From contig JAGFMI010000023.1 in assembly GCA_021030905.1 (NCBI GenBank), positions 588,431 through 652,430 on the forward strand: a stretch of 64,000 nt of DNA. Reading direction: 5' to 3'. Origin of the DNA: Pyrenula massariospora (lineage: Eukaryota > Ascomycota > Eurotiomycetes > Pyrenulales > Pyrenulaceae). Position numbers and translations under genes: made by a program. Shown piece after piece: positions 48,219 through 60,100 of the stretch. The notes under the pieces were generated by a model, which was not told the origin of the DNA, did not search any database, and saw nothing but the letters and a program-made list of their open reading frames with translations. How positions within the stretch are numbered: position 1 is the first letter of the stretch; the number at the start of each line of letters is the position of its first letter.

Positions 48219-49830
48219 TTATTGTGACCGACCAGATATTATCTTTTCCACGTTTAAATCTCCCTTGGTAGGCGGCATAGACAGACCTAAAATATCTCTT
48301 GGAGCTTCACTCAATGCAGCTACACTAGACTCGAGTAGTTTCGAATCTCCCTTTTGGGATTTAAGGTGGAACATTTCCGTTATGAACGATGTTTCGCCGG
48401 TGGGAATAGGTGTAGTAGCGTGGTTGGTAACTTGGGTTGGCATAATGGCATCTTCTCCTTCCTCTAAGATCCTGACTCGCTCGGATTGCATAGCTTTTGG
48501 AGACTGCGGAAACTCATACCTATCAAATCAACAAGGCTCGAAGTCGATTGTAGCCTTTGCAATATGTGTTACCGAGTCGAGATCATGAATATCATGATCT
48601 TCTTAGAATTGAAGTACTTTCCGTTTTCGAAGAATATCCTCGACAGATCCTACACATTTGGGGGCGTGATAAATGAGAATTTTAGAACTGTCCAATAACT
48701 TCTTGGAGGAAGGCTTGACGGCAGAAGGCGGATGGGAACTGCGTTCCCATGGCAAAACAGGCGGGCGTGGCCCAGAATCCCCGCGGCAATGCTTTGTGTC
48801 AGAAGGAAGATCAGTTCCAAAGGCTCCGGATTGATTTTTGGCACTGAAATTCTCCACCCCAAGATTAAGACTGGATGCTTCTCTCCGCTGATTATCAGTC
48901 ATTAGATCTTTGAGATTGTTCTTAATCTCCTGGTCACTTTCTATTTCGAGTATTGGAAATTCCATGTGCCTCTCCTGAGGTCTAGGAGCTTCGGAGTCTC
49001 TAGGCTCAGGAGATGCTGTACTGTCCGCGGAGAACGAGATTTCGCCTCATTCGACCTGGGAGTGATGCGGACCAGAGTCTTGTTCATCAATATGTCTCGC
49101 TCGTCTGAAGCGGAGAAGGGTGATATGTCCACATTAGACTTGGCAATATTCTGTATCGGACATGCTTCACAGCCGGCTCGGTCATTGGCCATCTCATTGT
49201 CCAGGGCATGATTCACCTGAAGTGAGGACAGCCATTGACCAGGCTTAGGTAGTGGTGGCATCAGCCCCATGTCGTCCGTTTCTTCTTTTTGATGTCGAAG
49301 CGCTCCGGTCTCGTAGCGCCACAGGTGGGGGGCTATCGGTGTGGAAGGCCGCACTTTGGCTAGGCAATGCAGGCTGCGCTTTCTGCGTCTGTGAACGGGA
49401 GCCAGTCTCCTGTGTATTGATTTCCTCCTCTTCATGTCCACTATCTCAAAGGCGTGCTTTAAAATGAGACAGGAGCAAATCTTCAAACAAGCTGGTGACC
49501 ACGAGGGATTGAGAAACCTCTTGTGACGAATGGGTGCGAGCTCGGCGTTTCACCTTGCATAATAACTTAAAAGACGGCTACTTCGGCAGTAAGTCGAGAG
49601 GTGGAGATCGAATATCTTCAAAGATATCAGTAAGGTTCTTGATCCATGCGAAGTCAAGGGTTAGACGTTTGTCTTTTTGTGACACCAGCTCTGTACCCAA
49701 GTGTCTGATTGCGGTGTTTCGGGCTTCATTATCTTATCTCCTCTCTCTCGCATTCCAGCCAATGCGGTCAGGTAGAGATCCAGAAAGACTTTGGGCGTGG
49801 CTATGTATCCCAGACTAGTTTTCTGACCAT
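48219..49830 (-). pseudogene. Degenerate long gene of unknown family
   Basis: A coding-like track runs through three frames on the minus strand. From about 49830: RNTAIRHLGTELVSQKDKRL, DFAWIKNLTDIFEDIRSPPL, SQSLVVTSLFEDLLLSHFKA; then, in another frame, MGLMPPLPKPGQWLSSLQVN and DERDILMNKTLVRITPRSNE; then IESDQEIKNNLKDLMTDNQR and IYHAPKCVGSVEDIL; finally DSVTHIAKATIDFEP, EFPQSPKAMQSERVRILEEG, ending SGRSQ. Stops in the first frame at 49734-49736 (TAA), 49578-49580 (TAG) and 49446-49448 (TGA) are each one C-to-T change from Gln or Arg. At least two frameshifts are needed. The protein was probably long and partly disordered. I do not recognise the family. Confidence 0.5.
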
Positions 49831-51926
49831 TCTTCCTGAAGACTTAGAGGTCGTGTCGTGTCTTGGGCATTATCGAAGATAGAGTGAGGCAATTTCATTC
49901 CTTAACGCGTTCCATCACCGCTAAGAATATCTCCTAAGACAAATCTTGAGCCGACGCAACTGCATTTAGGGTAAATCAAAGTGTAAAGTGATGACGGAGC
50001 ATTGCCGCTTGAGCGAGTGATAGGAGGCAGCCGCGATGGCGTGATGAAAGAACGCGCCTCCTACGCGTTAACACGTGACCAAGGTCCAGCACATCTCAAA
50101 AATCACTCCTGGCTCCCAAGCTCTCGGGCACTTTGCGGACGATAACCTCGATGGCTACTTTTCCTCGAGCGCAGGACGTCGACGTCGTTAGAACCACCAC
50201 CGTGGATGATTCGACAGACTCTTGGGCCATGAAGCTTCTGAATGACATCCGAGACGTGGCCAGGGTGTCGATCAAGTTTGTCCAAATCTGAGAGGGCTCA
50301 GATCCCAATCTACTCAGAAGACGACCAATTCAGGGACTGCGCCTGAGACATGAGAAATCTGGGCACAACGTGGAAGATTATCGGTAGTGATGACTGGGAT
50401 CGTCAAGCATGGCATGGTCACCTCGACGCTCTAACAAGCAGGTATGCTTGGACATGCTTAATCTCATACACGATCTTTCACTCATCTTTAGACGCAGAAA
50501 ACTTCCTCCGCTATTCTGTTCTTCACATACAAGTGACCAAGACGTCGCTTGCCTGTCTCCCATTCGCTACAGATTTAGGTTGCTTGACCTACCTTCCTCG
50601 TCATCTCTTTGTTTGGATTTGCGCTCGTCCCTCCGTCGCAATGACCGCATTTTACGCCTCCGCTTGCTATATGAGCGACGCTGAACATCTTCGAGACCCT
50701 GGCTTTTTCCTTACAGCATGGGAGGAGGCGTCATATCACTTGGTGGCTCAAATAGGCAGCGGGAAACCCTGAAGAACGTTGGGATACAAATTGGTCTCTC
50801 GGTTCGAGGTTGAAAACAAAGAGCTCCACACGTGCTCCCACTTGACAATCTATACCATTGTCGCTTACCGTGGCTACTTGGTCTCGAGCAATAGCCGGTG
50901 CCTCCACAAATTCCTAGGAATGGCTCTGTTGCCTACAACAAGCCAATGCTAGTTGCGGAATTTGTCTTGCAGTCGAGGACCCGCGTCAAAGCTTCCAGCG
51001 AGTGGATTTTTCCTCCCTAGATCCAGACCGCCAAAGCTAATCTGCGGAGCGACGGCTACACAAGCACCATTGATACCTCCCTCCCGACGACGTTTCATGC
51101 GACAAATCATGCCCTATCTTAGTCCAGAAACGCTTCTATTCTCTCAACCGTAATTTCCAAGCCTACAATGAGATACAGAGCTTTCTCAGAACCCAGAGAC
51201 GCTATTCGAACGCTTAAGAACCACTTTACTTACATTTCTGGTCCATCGGGAGAGCCTCATTCATTAGCCTTCCTCTACAAAACTCTCCGCTCGCATGTCC
51301 AAGGCATTCGGATAGGCAAGACTCATCCCAACGCAATCATCCGTCTGTGCCTTCGTTCATGCAACATGGATTATACCCCCGGTTCAGCTCGACTGGTACA
51401 TGGCTAAAGGCATAATTCCTCCGAGGATGATGAAGATTTCAAGATTGTTTTCGACGACGTGCTACCTGTATTAAATTGTTGTCGCCTTCGTATCTCATTA
51501 GGTGTTGAGAAAGGTTGCTTCTATGTATTAGTGGACCAGAAGTTGGCCACAGTGAACGTCCGCCGCCAGAGCACCTTTCTCAAATCGGCCCCCGTCCCAG
51601 ATCCATCCATGTGTTCCATCCTTGTGCGGTTTCCAAACCCAAACAACCGACATATACCTAAAGAACTGAGACTAGGTGAGGTAGACGATGTGTTTTAATC
51701 TTCTAAAATTACCGTCTTGCTGGTCATTTAAAAATGAGATAATCTCTTGATATTAGCAGCTTAGCACTCACGTTATGATAGACTGATCGAACAAAAGAAC
51801 AGCCTCGACACCTCAAACACACTTTCCATAATCGCAAGTCGGCTTATCCGCAGGACACTAAACCGACCAAGTCAGCGGATCCTTATCACCGACCACCAAA
51901 CCTCCCCAGAAAGGAAAACCAAAGAC
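49831..51926 (+). other. Decayed coding-like sequence, unknown
   Basis: On the plus strand, 51168-51698 is a continuous frame except for a TAA at 51405-51407 (SARLVHG*RHNSSEDDEDF), with coding-like stretches such as FKIVFDDVLPVLNCC and GVEKGCFYVLVDQKLATVNV. Upstream, 50151-50291 reads FPRAQDVDVVRTTTVDDSTD and other fragments follow in shifting frames. No domain recognised. It may be one decayed gene. Confidence 0.3.
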
Positions 51927-52319
51927 TCAACCCACCACAAAACCACAACTCCCACAATTGAACGGATCCCCCCTCAAATCCCTCCCACACGTCGGACTGT
52001 ACCCGGGCAACCAAAACGCACTTTTAACATACGGCTTTTGGTACACCACACCGGTCCCCTGCTTCAAATAGCACGTCCCGGTGTTCCAGGTCGCGCCCTT
52101 ACACGTATCGCCAATGTTGTCGCAAACTGGGAGGCAGTCGGCGAGATATGGGGCTTGGAATTGGAGCAAGTCTTCGCCGTAATTGTCGACGTCGCAGCGG
52201 ATGGCGTAGGCGCGGGGCGCGTAAATGTTACTGTTGGGGTTATTATATTTAGGGCAGAGGGTGTCTTGGGCCAAGACGGATAGGGTGGAGGAGACAACGA
52301 GCGAGAAGAGAACAAGCAT
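51927..52319 (-). CDS. Small secreted PAN/Apple-like cysteine-rich protein
   Basis: A single exon of 130 residues with a clear signal peptide (MLVLFSLVVSSTLSVLAQ). Mature part of about 112 residues with nine cysteines: YAIRCDVDNYGEDLLQF, LADCLPVCDNIGDTCKGA, TWNTGTCYLKQGTGVV, CGRDLRGDPFNCGSCGF. The pattern of a first cysteine-flanked strand, DL, C-x3-C and a W.GTCYLK strand is that of the PAN/Apple fold in fungal secreted proteins, which is thought to bind sugar or protein ligands. Size, secretion, cysteine content and position next to an AT-rich subtelomeric block resemble plant- or host-facing effectors, but that is inference. The frame is intact amid broken neighbours. Confidence 0.78.
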   Translation of the reverse strand: MLVLFSLVVSSTLSVLAQDTLCPKYNNPNSNIYAPRAYAIRCDVDNYGEDLLQFQAPYLADCLPVCDNIGDTCKGATWNTGTCYLKQGTGVVYQKPYVKSAFWLPGYSPTCGRDLRGDPFNCGSCGFVVG

Positions 52320-52979
52320 GGCGGAGTAGTTGATAGGGAAAAAGCTGATGGAGAGGGAGCGGCGGTCGGAAGTAGGAGATGATGAAGAATTTGGAAAACC
52401 TATCTCTGGAGTTTGTTCACATATTATTATCCTAGCGGCCTGCAGCTAGTTTTTAGCAATCAAGTTAGCTTGATCAAATATAGTTCCAGTCTATCCCTCT
52501 CTGAGGCGTGATTTAGCGGTCTGGATCAAAAGATTTCGTTTCCGATGGAATTAGAGTTGCCAAGATTGATAGATCAGCCACATGTTCTCCGCTAAGATTT
52601 AGCCTATGGTGGAGGCGCCACACACGTGGGGTTTTGCTCAAGGTAGGCAAAAATGCAATCCTTCATAGCTTAGTCGTCAAGATGGAGACGCTGGTGTGCT
52701 CGACAGCGCGCCACTTAAAGAAGGAAGAAATCAAGAATTTCCAGATCAGCGGTTCAGTGATGATAAATTTTATAATATTTTGAAAGAAGTTCTCTGTAAT
52801 GGTTTGAGAGGTTGACCCCCGGAGGAGCCCGCGAAACCTTCCTAATTAGGAAGGGTTCTTGGCACACCTTTACCTTGTGCGCCTGTACGCACAGCTCTAT
52901 GATCCTTTATAGCTGTATATTCGTAATATCGACTTATATTTATAGACCCCCTAGGCTGTACGAGCGTTCCATTACATTC
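52320..52979. other. Intergenic / promoter of the PAN-like gene
   Basis: No gene seen. AT content rises to the right toward the AT-rich block. Confidence 0.45.
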
Positions 52980-53765
52980 TCCAATTATTTTTCTTTTTAA
53001 ATTAACTGAGATTTAAATCGAGACTGTTATAACAATTTTACATTTTTTAAAAAGAAATTGCTTCTAGGAAATAACAAGGAATAATAAAGCGAAGAATTTG
53101 TACTGAAGAAAATTTTAAGCTTTATAAATTGACGGTATTTATTTTCAATTTTTTTATAAACTATAAAATAAGTCTTTTCTTTAAGTCTATATTAAATACT
53201 TATTTTATAATAATGGATATATTGTAAGACCAGCTTGGCAGGTCGACGGGCAGGATATCTAAAACACAATAAAATACGATATGTAGAAATAATATATAGA
53301 TTTATTAAATAATTTTAATAATATATCGCAACAAGAGTTAAAAGCTAAAGAGTTAAAACTCTTTAGCAAAACTATCTATTTAAATATGTAGGCGCGGAGA
53401 AGTCACATAAGTATCTTGTATACGCTTAACATTTGGCATAACATATATATAGGCGAATTTAAAATATCTAAATACTAAGACTATTTAAATAAAATAGATA
53501 TTTTAATCTGTATAAAAAAGGAAGTTTTTTCTAAAATAGATAATTATGTTTAATTTATAATTAATTATGAGTATATTAAATCTATATTAATAATGTAGCT
53601 GCAGCACTTACAGCTTTACAATTCTAATTAATATATTAAAGAAATATATATATTGCGTTATCCTTGCAATATTAAATCCTACTAATTATATATTTAAAAT
53701 TATTATTGAAAGACACTATAGTACAGATTAGTACTCCTAATTCATACTATACTATAGTACGGGTA
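52980..53765. repeat. AT-rich block, probably a RIP-degraded repeat
   Basis: About 790 bases very rich in A and T, with many TA steps and few C or G, in sharp contrast to flanks near 50% GC. No open frame remains. The left edge follows ...TTACATTCTCCAATTATTT and the right edge is at CGGGTAATCCACCGTGGGGGG. This is what heavily RIP-mutated transposon remnants look like; no terminal repeats could be found by eye, so the element type is unknown. Confidence 0.65.
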
Positions 53766-54187
53766 ATCCACCGTGGGGGGCACAGTTGCGATGCCTGCCC
53801 CCATGTCTGACCGAAAGTCTCTGAAGATTGAAGAGCTTCTTGCGTCACAATATTTAATCTAGAAATTGAAAGAATGTACCCTCCGCAATGAAAGGCTGAC
53901 TAAGTGTTCGTAAACCGCAATAATTGTCACTATGAAACGGCGTAATTATTAGCTTCTGTCTTCCGAAAATTCTCGACTAAAGCCAACCCAAATTCTACTA
54001 ATAGGTTCGTCCATCGCTCGAGGACCCGCGAAAATCACAAGCCGCTGTATGAAACATAATCTTCGAACGTGGGGAATATAGCAAGGTTGCACTGTTGGAA
54101 TGCATTTATCGGTAGGAATTGTCGGCGCCCAGAAGGTTGCATATATCTTGAAGCAGTTGGCCGCACTACGTGGCGCATGTAGGAACA
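53766..54187. other. Intergenic, no gene seen
   Basis: Holds the 3' flank of the kinase-TPR gene; an unrecognised minus frame at 53949-54200 overlaps its end. Confidence 0.45.
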
Positions 54188-56715
54188 TCACAAAATCCAA
54201 CTCCCTTTTGCCTTAAATGAATTATCCTCCTGATACCATGAATCTAGGCATTCGCGGAAGAATAAAGTTTTGGAGTTAGTCGGCCCGAGTGTACGCTGCC
54301 AGCCTTGAAAAGCCTTCTCGCCCATCTCCAGGGCCTCAGCACGGTGGCCTAGTACGTATTTAATCGCGGCTACACTGCTCATAGCTTCGAGGGTGCTGGA
54401 ATGTTCCTCGCCAAACCTTGTCTTTCTTCTCTCCACAACTCGGTCACCCATCGACTCGGCATCGTCTAGGCGCATCCGCCCCTTGAAGAACTGCATGAGG
54501 TCCTCCATTGTTGAAACCGTGTCATCATGCTCTTCTCCTAGTATCATTCTCTGAATCTCGATCATGTGCGTATAGAGAGACTCTGCGTCTTCGAAAAACC
54601 TGTGGAACAACATTCTTACTGCTATATCATTCATAAGCCTGAGTGTGTCAGAATGATCCTCTCCTAACAAGGTTTTTGTCGCCTCCAGTATTTGGTAATC
54701 CATCTCTCTAGCCTCTATATTGTTGTCACGGGTTCTGAATATACTTTCGAGGGTGCGCATAGTTATGATAGTGTCATGATGGACTGGTCCTAATACCCTT
54801 TTCCTCAACTCCAATACCTGGGTTTGTAACTTCTCGGCCTCTTTCCAGCGACCCTGGCTCCAGATAATCTCTGCCAGATTTCCTAGGCTGGTTAACGAAT
54901 CAGGATGCTCAGCACCCATGTACGTCTTGCTTGCCTCGAAAACCTGTGTCTGCATTTCTTTCGCCTTTTCATACAGGCCTCGATAATAATATATGTTGAC
55001 AAGCTCTGTCTGTAATATACGGACAAGAAGATGGTCCTGACCAAATACGCTTACCAAATCCTGTCGCTCCTGTGACACTCGTAGTTCCGCTACTCTCATT
55101 TCGTGGTCTCTGGGGTAGCTCTTATATCGCTTCAAAGATTCTGTCCAACTAAAATGACTGAGATCTGCAAGGTGACTTGTCGAGAAAATTCGAGCTGCTG
55201 CTCCTTCTGTCGGAGAGTATGGTATCATGTCGTATATAGTCTGCATTGATAGGCCTGCGTGCGCCAGGATTTCCAACGCTTTATTTTGATTCGCTGCAGT
55301 TCCGAAGCCGATGTGGTAACAAAACGCCGCTTGTATTGAAAGATTCTCATTGTGATCTCTGGGTGCACAGAGGCATTGGAAAATGTGGCTGCGAACTCGA
55401 TAATCGCTTTTGTAAAAGCTAATGATTGATTTCTCGACCTGACAAGCGTATCAGTATATAGCTTGCTTTCTTGAGCTTTTGTAAGAGACCTTGAAATCAT
55501 CACATGTCATATTGCATTCAATTAGCTGTGGAATGTCCTTCCCGGAAGGTCGCGTGCTGCTTACATTAGATTTCCGTCATTCATTTTTCGCAGATTGACC
55601 TACCTATTCGGCTGTAGTCTTTCGAGGAGAAATTCCACACTGCCATCTCTCTTCTCAGGATCCACATCTAAGCTTCTTGAAAAGAACGTTTCCAATGTCG
55701 TACGCGTCTCAGCATTCATATTCGCTGAATTAAGAAGATGTTGAACATGTTGATGAACTCCTGCTTTTAATTTGGACAAGTCCAGATTGATAGGACAGGA
55801 GTCTGTGCTGTGTGTAGAATTGAGGTCCTGTGCAACGGACGGTGATCCCGAGATATAAGGTTCAAACAAAACCCAGAAGCATAGCATCCCAAATGAATAG
55901 ATATCTGCTCTAGTTGCCTCTGAGAGGTTGGCATGAGTTTCGAGTTCTGGGGCGCTCCAGGGCTGTGAAAGCGGCAGGCGAGATTGATGGCTGTCGTTGG
56001 CGTATCGAGCTGAATACCCAAAATCGATCAACTGTGCCCGAAGTTCTCCTGAACTTTTTCTAGAGATCAGAACATTTTGGGGCTTTATATCTGCGTGTAC
56101 CAGGTCTAATAATGTAACTCAGCACCCTATAGCACGTTGATGCATGAACAACTCACTCATAGAATGCATGACAGAGATTGCGGTACCAATATCAATGCAC
56201 AGTTTCAACTTCTCGTCAATCATCATCTCCTTCGCTACCCTCAATGTTGCGAAATTGTGCAGTGACCCAAAGGGCGACTTTTTGAAGACAAGAACAGGCC
56301 ACGGCCTCTCATCTTCGGGGGCAATTTCCCAACAGATTCCTAGCAGCCCTGCAAAGGCTGGGTGATTTCGAAGGCATGGTTGGCCAAGAATGGTCACCTC
56401 GCCGATGAGACTTCTGTATATGGATTGTTCTGTACTTTCTCGTTTGCGCTTGGCACTAAGATACTTGAAGGCTAGCGAGGGAATTTGTGTTGACAGACTT
56501 TCGCGGACAATCGAAGTGCCGCCCGAGCCAATGTCCAGGCGTGATGAGTGCCAAGTAATAGGCAGAAATTCGATATTTAAGGCTTGGGCAGTGGCAAGAA
56601 AGGCCAGTAAATCTTGCTTGCGTGGTTCTGCGACCTCTATAGCCTGGGTGCCAAAGTCAGAAGTAGACCGCCAGTGTGACCAGTAAAAGGAGGGATAGGA
56701 TTCTGAGGTTGACAT
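54188..56715 (-). CDS. Protein kinase-like domain fused to Sel1 and TPR repeats
   Basis: Four exons, 56715-56157, 56105-55604, 55556-55490 and 55438-54188, give 792 residues. N-lobe: LDIGSGGTSIVRESLS (Gly loop, about residue 60) and SLAFKYLSAKRK. Catalytic loop VHADIKPQNVL, then LIDFGYSAR and WSAPELETHANLSEATRADI with YSFGMLCFWVLFEP, so the kinase core looks complete and possibly active (D in HAD, N, DFG). A 22-codon exon follows, then a Sel1-like repeat (AFCYHIGFGTAANQNKALEI) and, from about residue 510, several 42-residue kinesin-light-chain-type TPRs with the signature TYMGAEHPDSLTSLGNLAEI and VLGPVHHDTIITM, GEDHSDTLRLMNDIA, GEEHDDTVSTMEDL, GEEHSSTLEAMSSV. Likely cytosolic signalling protein; TPRs would bind a partner. 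The exon 3 donor (GTCTCT) is weak. Lies downstream of a second kinase gene on the same strand. Confidence 0.85.
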
Positions 56716-57184
56716 GGCTCCGACGGTTGCAGTTTAGGTCAGACCGAAGATCTGAGCTTGAGCGTAGGAATTAGCATAAGTCTGGCTCTGGAGCATAGCA
56801 CAGACCCTGGCATCATAGCACGAGCCTGGCGCGGTGAGTTGCCAGGAGACCTCTGAGAAGTGTCAACGTCAAATTCCTCCTAGACCAGCCAACAGTCACC
56901 AACACTAGTCCACATATGGAAAACGCCCGATGGCCCTGTGACACCGCGGTATAGAATAAAAACAGTCACCATCCTCGTCTCGCCTGTACCCCATCTAGCA
57001 CTCAAAATCCCAGAACTACAACACTTGGCGAAAGCGCATCGCTGCAAGGAATTCTTCAGGCCCAATCCGTGGCGCTTAAGCGGAGTTCAATTTATGGATT
57101 GTCTACGGCTATCCGATATAAGCAGTTGTCACCTTGAGTGGTTTGAAGCACAAAGATGTTGATTGCCCGGCTGAAACTCAGGAT
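56716..57184. other. Short intergenic region between two kinase genes
   Basis: About 470 bases holding the promoter of the kinase-TPR gene and the 3' end of the upstream gene. Two GACCTGGC/AGCCTGGC-like repeats near 56800-56835 may be promoter elements, without further support. Confidence 0.45.
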
Positions 57185-60100
57185 CTAATCTATCAACGGG
57201 ATCTGATCCATCACCCGGATCTCAAATGACGCAGACCAGATGTCTTCTTTACCCCCTGAGTCATTGGACGTTGTCGAGAAACCTCCTTCGAGGCACATGC
57301 GAGCTGCCTGCATGTAGCGCCCTCCCATGGCAATACCCAGCTGCGGAATCCTCGTTGCAAGAACTTGCCTCCTGAACTCTTCGTGCGATAGATTCTTGAA
57401 ACGGTCCGAGTCAGTAAGCTTGGACAATGTGCTCCACAATCCGATTTCTAGCAAGAGCATGCCAACGGAGTAATAGTCGAATTCCTCCCGGTAGCGTTCC
57501 CCTTCTACCAGGTACTTTGGATGCTGATATTTCCATCGCTGATCGATATCGTCCGGTCCGTCTGTAAACGCATCGATCCAAGTCTGCCGACTCCTGGCAA
57601 AGCCGAGGATACGTGGGTCTTTGGCCCAATCAGCGTTGCTAGTTGCTTCCTGTGGGAAGAAGAGCACATTCATTGAATGCAGATTGCGATGCAACCATCC
57701 GACTTTATGAAACGTATGGATGCAGCGGCACAGGTCGAACGCGAGACGGAAGCGATGTTCAAGCATGGGCCGATAAGGACTTTTTGGCGCGCTTAAAAGC
57801 CCATGTAGAGTCTTCGGCTGTGCTTTCAAGGACGGAAGACCGTAGGCAACGCCGAAAGCTCGCTGTGATGAGTCATGAAATATTCCCCTGCATTTCAAGC
57901 TCCCAGGAATCTGTGCCGTGCTCTTGTCACTCAGCAAGCTAGCCACGGAGACTAACCGTTGGCGCAGCTCTTTCCCAATATGACGATCGGCCCATGCTGC
58001 TTCGTATCGCAGCCACTCCACAATCACAACCTCCGAGGTCGACTTCAGCGATGCAACGCTGTGGACATCAACGTCGTGCTTCAAAGAAATATCTTTGGCT
58101 TCAAGGGCAAGCTCCTCCTTTTCAACCAGACGACCGGTCTCGGCGAGAGCGGTAATGTGTCTTACAGCCAACAAGACCCCGATGTCTTCATCACCAGATG
58201 TGCTGACCTCTGTTGACATCTCGTTCATTTGCCTTGGGTCATCAATTTGCAAGACTCGCCTCACTAACTCGTCGTTTGCAAGAGAGCGAAAGTAGGTGGG
58301 CAACGCTTCAAGGAGTCTTCTATGCTGATATTGGAGCAAGGAATGCTGCTGGTGACGTATGCCTGTACTATTTTCCTCGCTCTTCTCTAGAATGAGATGC
58401 ATTTCCTTGAGTGCCTCGACCATTGTGCTAAAAGCAAAGGTGGTGCGTTCCGGCTCGTAAACTGTAGTGCCGTCAAGTAGCTGATTGAATGCAGAGAGCC
58501 AACTCTGGAAGCGGACCGTTTCCAGAACTCGGTCAGTACTTTTCCAAGCAGCAAGCCGGCGATTCAGGACTTGAATAACAGGAGCAGTAAGGGATAGTGC
58601 AGACACACCGCGAAGAGTAGCCAGCACACATGCCGACTGCGGGCGCTGGCTGGGATCCATCGAAAGCATCTCTCGAATCAAGTCAACTAGTCTCGCATGG
58701 AATGGTTCACCGTTCGATTGTAAGTTATCCAGCCAGGTATGAACTTTGCTACTAGTGTTCCCAGAACCTCGATGGAATCTGAACCACGTTATTTCAGGCG
58801 TTACCGTCACCTTCCTCTTGTCACGAAACTGCTCAATGCCAGGACGACCTAACAAAATATGCGTCAATACTTCGGAGAGAATACAGCCAAAAGACCAGAT
58901 ATCGCTTGCCCGGCTGACTTTAGCAGATTGAACGTTACCCTCGTGGAAAGTCTGGCACTCTGGAGCCACATATGATCCGCGAACCTCTCTGAAGGAGGTT
59001 AAAGAATCCTGCTCCGAATCCTTGAGAGAGGATAGTCCAAAGTCGGCTAACAGGAACTGATCACCATGAATGAGAATATTTCGAGGGGCCAGGTCGTGAT
59101 GACACCCGGATAGGCTGAGATCGAATGCTTCTGATGTGAAATTATGCAAAGCGTCTATGGCAGACGCTAAGTCTGCGAGTGCCAGCAGAATTTGGGAGCC
59201 ACGCGGCGCATTGGTGCTTGAGTCTCTATTTAAGAAATCTGCCAGCGTTCCACCATCAGCCACGGCGAAGATAAAATTATACCTCTGCCGATAGGTGTAC
59301 GAGCAATATAGTTGAACGATATTTGGATGCTTCAAGTGGGCGAGTAGGGATAAATTTTCCAACTCCTTGCGAAAGGTGCTCATATCATGGCCCTTTGCAC
59401 ACTCAATCTGCTTTCTGATGACCTGTCTCGTCACAATATGATTAGCCAGGCTTCAACATTGCTTGAGCTGCACTTACTGTGTGATTTGTTACAGGTAGCT
59501 GGTGGCACTCTGGATGAAGTTCCACCCTCCAAGCTGAGCCCATTGATCCTCTCCCGACAGGCTCCTCATGGACAAAGGGTAATATTACTTCTGCATCCAG
59601 CTTTCGAAAAATCATATGTTGATGCATGATGGGGACTGCGAACTCCCATTGTTTTTCTAGGAAACGTTGGACTGTTGGGCTGGTCGCCTCTTCTTCAAAA
59701 ATATGTTCTAACGACTCTGATGTATAGGGCAGGCGATCATCCGGACAAGATTGCTGCAATGAGTCATATCGGAAGAAGGCTGAGATGTCTGCCCCGCGGT
59801 CTATGGAGAGTAGAATCGCGAAGCATTTGCGAGCACCCTTCAAAATGCTATCCGTTAAGTCTTTGATCTCGTGAATGGGTACTGTCAGGCTCTGTAGGGA
59901 ATTTTTCACGGTCGCCTCAGAGAAGATTTTGAAGAGAGCTGCCTCAGGGATGAAGTAGCGTCGTTCGATGTTCTTATTCCTGAAACGAATGTGGTCTATG
60001 CTGGCCTGCAGGTCGCCTATTTTCAATTGCTACAGGAGCGTTAGATTGCTTCCGGTAAAATATTGTGCAACGTATTCTACATGGCCGCCCATGTGATAGG

